Below are positions 58,231-64,000 of a stretch of DNA of 64,000 bases, piece by piece. The number at the start of each line of letters is the position of its first letter. Position 1 is the first letter of the stretch. The notes under the pieces are model-generated. The model had not been told where the DNA came from. It saw only the letters and a program-made list of their open reading frames with translations, and did not search any database. Made by a program: the position numbers and the translations under genes. The stretch comes from Bacteroidota bacterium (lineage in GTDB: Bacteria; Bacteroidota; Bacteroidia; Chitinophagales; Chitinophagaceae): positions 123,376 through 187,375 of the forward strand of contig JAFDYD010000038.1 in assembly GCA_018267615.1 (NCBI GenBank). The letters run 5' to 3'.

Positions 58231-58312
58231 GTTGAAGAGAAGAGCGAAGAAACAGGGCGGAGGGCGGAGGTTTTAGCGCTCTTCGCTCTGTTTCTTCGCT
58301 CTTCTCTTTAAC
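58231..58312. repeat. 35-bp-arm inverted repeat, vocabulary E
   Basis: Arms 58231-58265 and 58278-58312 pair over 35 bp with few mismatches. Words agagaagagcgaagaaaca and gggcggagggc; the centre ggcggaggttttag is shared with 41816-41871. The stop of the desaturase-like gene (58308-58310) is inside the right arm. Confidence 0.93.
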
Positions 58313-59231
58313 TATTCAATTCAACTAACTTCTCCTCAACATTTTCCTCTTCTTTTCGAAGTTCTTCGCTCGTTCGGCGACTTCCGTCGTGGCTCCATCC
58401 GGGTGGACCGAAAAGATAGAACCATTTTTCTTTCCAGCCGATATCGGTTCGGGAGATATCTTTCCAAATATTTTTCCATTCATGAAAAATAAGTGTCACC
58501 GGTGTTTCTTTGCCGATTGACTTTGTCAATCCATATTTTTTGGGCTGATAATTTTCATCGGTTAATTCCGGTTGAAAGGTTCCGAATAATTGATCCCAGA
58601 TGATTAAAAACATACCCAGGTTTTTATCGAGATATTTTGGATTGGACGCATGATGAACCCGATGATGCGATGGCGTCACCAAAATATATTCGAGCCATCC
58701 CATCTTGCGTACGATTTCGGTATGTACAAAAATTCCCCAAATCTGCGTTGCTGAATAAACAAATACAATATCGAGCGGCTTGAAACCTAAAAAAGCCAAA
58801 GGAATAAAATAAATAAAACGATATAGTGGCTGAAAAACGGAAGAGCGAAAGCCAACTGAAAAATTCATGTGTTCGGAAGAATGATGCGTTACGTGCACGG
58901 CCCAGAATAACCGGATCTCATGATCGAAACGATGCAGCCAGTAGTAGAGAAAATCTTCTGCAAGCACCAATACAAACCAGTATGTGAAGACATGTGTAAA
59001 CGATATCCATCGGTGATCATAACAATATCCAAGGATTGCGATATAGATTACGCGAAACAAAAGATCAATACCGCTATTCGTCATCATCAGGTAAATATTC
59101 ACCGCCGTATCTTTCCAGGTATATAATTTCCGATGCTGGTAATTGCTCAAAAAAACTTCAAGTCCGATAATAAAAATATAAACCGGCGTACTGATTAAAA
59201 TCAATATTTGTTCACGTAAGGCTCCAACCAT
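58308..59231 (-). CDS. Sterol desaturase/fatty acid hydroxylase superfamily membrane protein
   Basis: From ATG at 59231 the protein has 307 residues. It has about four to five membrane helices and the eight-histidine diiron motif: HRFDHE (about residues 100-105), HVTHHSSEHMNFS (about 113-125), and HRVHHASNP (about 194-202). The frame extends to a TTG at 59276, but the promoter -7 element overlaps that codon, so the ATG is the start. It should hydroxylate or desaturate a lipid in the inner membrane. Monocistronic; its stop lies in a palindrome. Confidence 0.9.
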   Translation of the reverse strand: MVGALREQILILISTPVYIFIIGLEVFLSNYQHRKLYTWKDTAVNIYLMMTNSGIDLLFRVIYIAILGYCYDHRWISFTHVFTYWFVLVLAEDFLYYWLHRFDHEIRLFWAVHVTHHSSEHMNFSVGFRSSVFQPLYRFIYFIPLAFLGFKPLDIVFVYSATQIWGIFVHTEIVRKMGWLEYILVTPSHHRVHHASNPKYLDKNLGMFLIIWDQLFGTFQPELTDENYQPKKYGLTKSIGKETPVTLIFHEWKNIWKDISRTDIGWKEKWFYLFGPPGWSHDGSRRTSEELRKEEENVEEKLVELNS

Positions 59232-59273
59232 GATGCGCAAAAATAGATTAATCCTCGATGGTTTCGTAATTTG

Positions 59274-59281
59274 CAAAGTTA
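59274..59281 (-). promoter_or_regulatory. Promoter -7 element of the desaturase-like gene
   Basis: On the minus strand TAACTTTG (59281-59274) matches TAnnTTTG and puts the transcript start near 59268. The same octamer is used at gcvP. It decides the start codon at 59231. Confidence 0.5.
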
Positions 59282-59355
59282 AATTGAAGTGAAGGAAATA
59301 GGGTAGAAGGCGCCATTTACCTTTAGCAGTTCAACTTATTTCACAACGTATAATT

Positions 59356-59841
59356 ATGACTGATAGCCTACTTCATAACTGGCAAAAAAAATCTGCAGAT
59401 CACCAAAAGCAATACAAAAATTTTTTGCAGAAGGCGGATAAAAATAAAGTGTTGAAAAATTTGCCAACGCTTCATGAAGAAGCATTTGAAAAAATCGATT
59501 GTCTGCAGTGCGCGAATTGCTGCAAGAATTATTCTCCCCGGTTCAAAACACCCGATATCAAACGCATTGCGAAACTTTTGAAAATGAAAGAAGGTGATTT
59601 CATAGAAACTTATCTCATGATAGATGAAGATGGAGATTATGTTGCTAAATCTGCGCCATGCCCGTTTTTAGGCGCCGATAATTATTGCTCGATCTATGAA
59701 AATCGTCCTTCTGATTGTAGACGTTTTCCTTATACTGATGAAGATGTTATCGTAAGACGTGCACAACTCACGCAGAAAAATTCTACGTTTTGTCCAATCG
59801 TTTATTATGTTTTGGAGAAACTGATGTCAGTTGTTGGTTGA
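59356..59841 (+). CDS. YkgJ-type cysteine cluster protein
   Basis: The 161-residue protein has the YkgJ/CxxCxxCC zinc- or iron-binding pattern: DCLQCANCCKNYSPRFKTPD (about residues 49-68) and a second cluster CPFLGADNYCSIYENRPSDCRRFPY (in part, about 96-120). The first 45 residues are a charged helical stretch. It is cytoplasmic; the metal and function are unknown. It is transcribed on its own, divergent from the desaturase-like gene, 94 nt before the two-component pair. Confidence 0.9.
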   Translation: MTDSLLHNWQKKSADHQKQYKNFLQKADKNKVLKNLPTLHEEAFEKIDCLQCANCCKNYSPRFKTPDIKRIAKLLKMKEGDFIETYLMIDEDGDYVAKSAPCPFLGADNYCSIYENRPSDCRRFPYTDEDVIVRRAQLTQKNSTFCPIVYYVLEKLMSVVG

Positions 59842-59934
59842 GAAAAACAATCGTTTCACAGGATCTTTACTGCGGCTGGTTGAAATTGTCTGCTCCAATA
59901 TACGAACAGCGTTTTTTCTTCGTAATTTAATGGC

Positions 59935-60663
59935 ATGTCACCACTCAGTTGTATTATCATCGATGATGAACCTATTGCCCGCAATATTTTGCTGGAATAT
60001 ATACAACGTGATAACCGTTTGTCATTGTCCGGCAACTATGCCATGGTAGCCGATGCGCTTCGTGAATTCAGTATCAAAAAGCCGAAACTTATTTTTCTTG
60101 ATATAAAAATGCCGGGTATCGATGGCTTCGAAATGTTGCGTTCGATGCCTCAACATCCTTATGTAATCTTCACGACGGCTTATCGTGAGTATGCCGTTGA
60201 AGGATTTAATTTGAATGCCGTTGATTATTTACTGAAGCCATTTTCATTCGAACGTTTTTTGCAGGCAGTGAACAAAGTGCATGTTCTTTACACAGCAGAT
60301 GCTACGGAGGCAATTCCTGCAAGCACAAATACCGACGAATCAGACAAGCATATTTTTGTTAAAAGCGATGGGAAATTTATCAGGATTAATATAGATGGCA
60401 TCTACTACATCGAGGCGCTTAAGGAATATGTGCGCATTTTTACAGCCGATGGATCCTGGATTGTTTATCAAACGATGCAGAATTTAGAAGACAAACTTCC
60501 AAAAGAATTATTTTTTCGTATTCATCGCAGTTATATTGTCGGACTCAGGCATATTAAATCGATCGAAGGAAATATGGTTTCCGTAAATAAAATAGAACTT
60601 CCGATCAGTCGTAATGCAAAAGAAGAATTTATGAGCAAAGTGGCCAAGGATAATTTTTTTTGA
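59935..60663 (+). CDS. LytTR-family response regulator
   Basis: The 242-residue DNA-binding regulator has a receiver domain (about 1-115) with CIIIDDEP, phospho-acceptor Asp56 in FLDIKMPG, and the conserved Thr and Lys in TTAYREYAVE and YLLKPFSFE. The LytTR DNA-binding domain covers about 145-240: KSDGKFIRINIDGIYYIEAL (first part), then FRIHRSYIVGLRHI. It is followed after 10 nt by a LytS-type kinase, its likely partner. The target promoter is unknown. Confidence 0.95.
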   Translation: MSPLSCIIIDDEPIARNILLEYIQRDNRLSLSGNYAMVADALREFSIKKPKLIFLDIKMPGIDGFEMLRSMPQHPYVIFTTAYREYAVEGFNLNAVDYLLKPFSFERFLQAVNKVHVLYTADATEAIPASTNTDESDKHIFVKSDGKFIRINIDGIYYIEALKEYVRIFTADGSWIVYQTMQNLEDKLPKELFFRIHRSYIVGLRHIKSIEGNMVSVNKIELPISRNAKEEFMSKVAKDNFF

Positions 60664-60673
60664 AGCTTAACCT

Positions 60674-62653
60674 ATGTCAAAGCGATTTTTTATTCCGGTG
60701 ACCATGCTCTTGCTGCTTGGTGCCAAATTAAGGGCGCAGGATGGCGATACTGTGGTGATTCATAATATGACCGGGGCCGATAGTATCAACCTGCTTACTC
60801 ACGCTACTTATTATATCGACAAAGAAAATAATCTCACATGGCCGCAGATTTTAAAGCAACCATTCGCCCCGTTTTTTGACACTGCGAAAAGGCCACCCGA
60901 TTTTTTTCATAAAGACATCAGCCTTTGGTTGAGATGCACATTGCAAAATGCATCCGGAGACTCCGTGCCGATGATGCTTGTTTTTGATAGTTTTTCTTTT
61001 TTTCGGGAAGTGATCGTCAAAAAAAAAGATTCACTCTCTTTTTATCGACCGAATTATATTTTCAATCCTCATCGGAAAATTACAAGAAAAAGTATTCCGG
61101 TTTTTTTGGCTAAGGGAGAACAAGCAACTGTTTGGGTTTGTATTTATGATCCATTTTCCAATTTGGTAGACGATAATCTTTTCTTCACGAACACCATTTC
61201 CTTTAACAATTGGCTGCAGGATACCTTCAAATCGGACTATGCATTTTATATTTTCAAAATAGTTTTCTTGTGCATTGTTGCGTTTATTACGGTGCATACA
61301 CTTGTTCAATATTCTATCCGGCGCAGACTTGAATTTATTTGGTATTCGCTGTATTCTTTTTTCGTTTTCCTTTTTTTTCTCAGGCAATTGGAAGCATCTT
61401 CCCATTATGATATTCTCTTTACTTTTTTTCCTTATGCGTTGAAGTATGCAAACAATGTGATATCGATATTGGTTTATTACACGTATTTCCAATTCGCGAG
61501 GGCATTTGTAAATTTTCAATCACTCGCGCCATGGTATGATAAATTGATTTCTTATCTCAAGTGGTTATTGATGATGGCGTTTGTTGCTGATCTGTCATGC
61601 TCATTCTTTGGTTACTATAATTTGCGTACTTCGATTTTTACAGTGCTCAGGGTTATTTTACTAATCGCTGCATTTGTCGGCGTATTCCTGTTATTACGCA
61701 CGAAGAAAAAATTATTATACTTTTTTGGAATCGGTTCTTTATTTCTGATTGTGGGTTCTTTGTTGTCCATGATTTTTACTTTCTACCCCGAACAATCCCC
61801 ATTTTTTTGGCACGATCCTCTTCGGTATATGCAAATCGGAATAATCATCGAATTGTTTTGTTTTACTTCTGGATTGAGTTATAAGAGCAGCCTGATTGAA
61901 GTGGAAAAAAGGCAAACTCAACAACAGCTGATCGGGCAGTTAGAGGAGAATAAAAGACTACAGGAAGACCTGAATGTAAACCTGGAAGAAAGAGTAAAAG
62001 AACAAACTGAGCAAATATTATTACAACAACGGCAACTCGAAAAAGAAAAAGAGCAACAGCTAACGATTGAGTTCAAAAAGAAACTTACAGAAATGGAACT
62101 ACAGGTGTTGAAGGCCCAGCTAAATCCGCATTTTTATTTCAACACGTTAAATAATTTATACGGACTCACTATCATCGATCCCAAAAAAGCTCCCGATGCC
62201 ATTCTCAAGTTGAGTGATATCATGGAGTATATTATCTACGATTGTAAAAATGAGAAAGTATTATTGGGGAAAGAATTGAAATTTATCAGCAGCTATATTG
62301 AACTGGAGCGATTGCGATATGAAAACGACGCGCATATTTCTCTAAATATAAATGGTGGGGGTGATGGAAAAATGATTGCCCCGCTGCTGCTCATACAATT
62401 TGTTGAAAACGCATTTAAGCATGGCATGGAGCATCACAAAACAGCCAGCTATATGCAGGTTGATATTGCAATCGAAGGCAATGGTCTTTTTTTTAAATCG
62501 GTGAATAGCGTGAGACAAAAAGCAGATTCCAATCATGGCCTTGGGCTAACCAATGTAAAAAAACGCTTACAGATGCTTTATCCCGGCAAGCATCATCTGA
62601 TGATCGACAGAACCGTTTCTGAATTTATCGTCGAACTCCATCTCGATTTGTGA
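60674..62653 (+). CDS. 7TMR-DISM sensor histidine kinase (LytS-type)
   Basis: The 659-residue inner-membrane sensor has a signal peptide (about 1-21), an extracytoplasmic 7TMR-DISMED2-like ligand domain (about 30-180), seven membrane helices (about 195-400), a coiled coil (about 415-475), and a His_kinase/HATPase pair. The phospho-acceptor is in NPHFYFNTLNN (His about 486). The N box is FVENAFKHG (about 577) and the G box GLGLTNVKKRL (about 623). It pairs with the LytTR regulator just upstream. The ligand is unknown; family members sense carbohydrates or small organics. Confidence 0.93.
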   Translation: MSKRFFIPVTMLLLLGAKLRAQDGDTVVIHNMTGADSINLLTHATYYIDKENNLTWPQILKQPFAPFFDTAKRPPDFFHKDISLWLRCTLQNASGDSVPMMLVFDSFSFFREVIVKKKDSLSFYRPNYIFNPHRKITRKSIPVFLAKGEQATVWVCIYDPFSNLVDDNLFFTNTISFNNWLQDTFKSDYAFYIFKIVFLCIVAFITVHTLVQYSIRRRLEFIWYSLYSFFVFLFFLRQLEASSHYDILFTFFPYALKYANNVISILVYYTYFQFARAFVNFQSLAPWYDKLISYLKWLLMMAFVADLSCSFFGYYNLRTSIFTVLRVILLIAAFVGVFLLLRTKKKLLYFFGIGSLFLIVGSLLSMIFTFYPEQSPFFWHDPLRYMQIGIIIELFCFTSGLSYKSSLIEVEKRQTQQQLIGQLEENKRLQEDLNVNLEERVKEQTEQILLQQRQLEKEKEQQLTIEFKKKLTEMELQVLKAQLNPHFYFNTLNNLYGLTIIDPKKAPDAILKLSDIMEYIIYDCKNEKVLLGKELKFISSYIELERLRYENDAHISLNINGGGDGKMIAPLLLIQFVENAFKHGMEHHKTASYMQVDIAIEGNGLFFKSVNSVRQKADSNHGLGLTNVKKRLQMLYPGKHHLMIDRTVSEFIVELHLDL

Positions 62654-62827
62654 TTCCTTGGCAAACTACGTTTATCTTTTATCGTTTTATTTCCTGTTTT
62701 TCTTTCACCAGACTTGCATTTCGTTGAAGGTTTCCTTCCATTCGGAGAATAATTTTTTTTGGGTTCGGGATGATTTAAAAATTTGTCAAGCTTCTTAATG
62801 ACTCATTGACCATTAAACCATTTTGAC

Positions 62828-63061
62828 ATGAAAAAGATTATCTCCGGCACAATTTTCAAATTACTGGCTTGTTTGCTGATGATTCTCCTTGATCAGTCGT
62901 GTGTTAAAAAGAATGACGGATATGAGATTCCGGGAGATACCTGCCGCAGATGCACCGCAATTCAGGGTGGGGTTGAAATCGATCATTATGATGCTTGCAC
63001 ATCGGCAGATGAAACCCGGTTCAGAAACACGCATCCTGATGCAACCATTAGTTGCCAATAA
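62828..63061 (+). CDS. Cysteine-rich lipoprotein of unknown function
   Basis: The 77-residue protein has a signal peptide with lipobox LDQSC (Cys about 25). The mature part of about 52 residues has a CRRC pair and two further Cys (DACTS, SCQ), which could form two disulfides. There is no family match. It precedes by 49 nt a gene for a predicted papain-like exported protein and a secreted protein; the three may form one unit. Confidence 0.65.
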   Translation: MKKIISGTIFKLLACLLMILLDQSCVKKNDGYEIPGDTCRRCTAIQGGVEIDHYDACTSADETRFRNTHPDATISCQ

Positions 63062-63110
63062 ATTTCACAATGACATCAATCTCTTTTTCAAATAACCCAA
63101 AAAAAACGCG

Positions 63111-63818
63111 ATGATACCAGTTGTTTATTTTTTGTTTTGGACATTAGGTTCGCCGACGATTTCAATGGTTGAGTTATTGCATGCAGTTGTCGATTCATCG
63201 TCTGTTAAAAGCAATAGCCATTCGATAAATACAAATTTATCGGGCAGATTTCAATGCTTTGCCGTAAATAATAACGCGGCAGTTTATTCAATTACTTTAT
63301 GTGCCGATGTGCCGGATAATAATGATCCTGCGCATGTGAACCTCGGCAAGGAGCCGGGACATGTTTTTATTATTCTTTCCAAAACAGATACTATAAATGG
63401 AAAATCGATAAATCAATCATTCGGATTTTATCCACGCAGACCGGCCTCCAGTTTAATTTTTAAAAACGTCAGGGGCGTCATATTCGACAACCAATGCAGA
63501 GAATATAATGCGAGTGTGTATAAAAGATTGAACGAAGACGAATTTCGTTTGATTTTGGAGAAATCGGAAACCCTTTCAAGAAAGAAATACAATCTCAACA
63601 AGTATAACTGTTATGACTATGCGATAGGAGTTTTCAACGCTATTCCACAAATAGAAAAATTACCTGTAACGCATGTGAAATTTCCTTTTATTCTTGGACA
63701 TGGAGGATCTCCGTGCGGACTTTATAAAGATCTCAAAAGACTCAAGGAAAACAATTCTCAATGGGCTCCTTATATCCGGTTGGGAATATTTCAATCACCG
63801 GAAAACTGCAGCAATTAA
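63111..63818 (+). CDS. Predicted permuted papain-like (NlpC/P60- or LRAT-like) protein
   Basis: The 235-residue protein has an N-terminal hydrophobic stretch (about 1-20). A His in GHVFIILSK (about residue 83) comes before the Cys in NLNKYNCYDYA (about 166-176). This His-first, Cys-second order matches circularly permuted papain-like folds (YiiX/LRAT-like NlpC/P60), which cut peptides or amides or move acyl groups. The FPFILGHGGSPCGLYKDLK end includes another conserved-looking glycine pair. The role is inferred from this pattern only. It lies between two small secreted proteins. Confidence 0.45.
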   Translation: MIPVVYFLFWTLGSPTISMVELLHAVVDSSSVKSNSHSINTNLSGRFQCFAVNNNAAVYSITLCADVPDNNDPAHVNLGKEPGHVFIILSKTDTINGKSINQSFGFYPRRPASSLIFKNVRGVIFDNQCREYNASVYKRLNEDEFRLILEKSETLSRKKYNLNKYNCYDYAIGVFNAIPQIEKLPVTHVKFPFILGHGGSPCGLYKDLKRLKENNSQWAPYIRLGIFQSPENCSN

Positions 63819-63852
63819 TTTTTAAATCATAAACACCTTAAATCTTAACATT

Positions 63853-64000
63853 ATGAAAAAGTTATTCATTGTATTTGGCTTTATTGTCGCATTCGGCAAT
63901 ATCAACGCGCAGCAACAAAAGAACAATGATGATAAAAAAAAGAAAAAAATAGATGAGTTATTTGATATCAACCTGGGAGCAGGTCTATCCACAATAACAG
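63853..64000 (+). CDS. Exported protein, 5' end only (cut by window edge)
   Basis: ATG at 63853 opens a frame that runs to the window end (49 residues seen). A signal peptide MKKLFIVFGFIVAFGNINAQ is followed by a lysine/aspartate-rich linker and DINLGAGLST, typical of the first strand of an outer-membrane beta barrel. It is 34 nt past the papain-like gene. Partial, so the family is uncertain. Confidence 0.6.
   Translation, partial: MKKLFIVFGFIVAFGNINAQQQKNNDDKKKKKIDELFDINLGAGLSTIT

Noticed and set aside
12821..58312. Reading all palindromes as simple terminators
   Set aside because: Short intrinsic terminators with T runs exist next to several genes (for example 22461-22488 just before 22492-22628), several palindromes lie between divergent genes, and most lack a T run.
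59232..59276. TTG start for the desaturase-like protein
   Set aside because: The promoter -7 octamer TAACTTTG covers this codon, so it is not transcribed in the main message. ATG at 59231 is used.
61031..61519. A 162-codon minus-strand frame in the histidine kinase gene
   Set aside because: Antisense shadow of the 7TM region; composition rich in Arg, Asn and Ile without domain likeness.
1..64000. tRNA, rRNA, CRISPR arrays, IS elements and prophage genes
   Set aside because: I looked for T-arm-like motifs, regularly spaced direct repeats, transposase and phage motifs on both strands and found nothing convincing.

Overview
The window looks like chromosomal core DNA from a member of the Bacteroidota, most likely the Chitinophagaceae or a close relative. 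Evidence: a large cell-surface protein with a type IX secretion C-terminal sorting domain, Bacteroidota-style promoters (TTTG, then TAnnTTTG) instead of the sigma70 type, few Shine-Dalgarno sites, a PUR-like DUF3276 protein, a YfhO-type membrane protein, many short lipoproteins and an AT-rich composition (about 40% GC by eye). I see no rRNA, tRNA, CRISPR array, phage or insertion sequence.

Layout. 1-10.3 kb: AlkD-type glycosylase, DUF1801 protein, TIG/Kelch lipoprotein, ABC exporter, a nucleoside-permease/Gfo-Idh-MocA oxidoreductase pair, pcm, and a large FAD/NAD(P) protein. 10.3-12.8 kb: rpmI-rplT with a structured leader, then an arginine-decarboxylase-like gene. 12.9-22.4 kb: a secreted protein of unknown function, Hsp20, bacilliredoxin, the 1201-residue T9SS surface protein, a second ABC exporter and DUF3276. 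22.6-31.7 kb: glycosyltransferase plus YfhO protein, a translationally coupled small membrane protein and queuosine-precursor transporter, L-serine dehydratase, FKBP lipoprotein, HU-like anchored protein plus cupin. 31.8-41.8 kb: APC permease, Rieske oxygenase, NYN-LOTUS protein, DUF1275, DUF1080, membrane glycosyltransferase, and a 941-residue peptidase-propeller-barrel protein. 41.9-47.4 kb: valS, two 37-residue membrane micro-proteins not previously listed, exonuclease/GIY-YIG fusion, lipoprotein. 47.7-64 kb: MacB-like permease, aat-clpS (bacterial N-degron pathway), a DUF4142/micro-protein/PNPOx/Kir-channel run, gcvP, sterol-desaturase-like protein, YkgJ-type protein, a LytTR two-component pair, and a small secreted/papain-like cassette at the right edge.

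The most striking signal is not a gene. About 21 long inverted repeats (roughly 55-175 bp each) sit in the intergenic regions. They are built from degenerate tandem 6-12 nt words and fall into about ten recurring vocabularies: A, a tttgcgtctttgcg type; B, gattggtcgat; C, acgctgaacgct; D, cgtgagacgtga; E, agagcgaagaaacaggg; G, ctgaaccgggattt; H, aaatccc; and others. Some are perfect (48-bp and 34-bp stems). Some overlap gene ends and supply the stop codons of two convergent genes. Some nest one vocabulary inside another. Several lie in divergent promoter regions where a terminator role is excluded, and one vocabulary word appears inside the gcvP coding sequence. Ordinary short intrinsic terminators exist separately. 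This is the best candidate for an undescribed system: a family of expanding, modular, perhaps mobile palindromes. No transposase that could drive it is encoded here.

The twin 37-residue membrane micro-proteins (44.9-45.4 kb), at least one with its own closely placed terminator, are the best candidate for an undescribed gene family.
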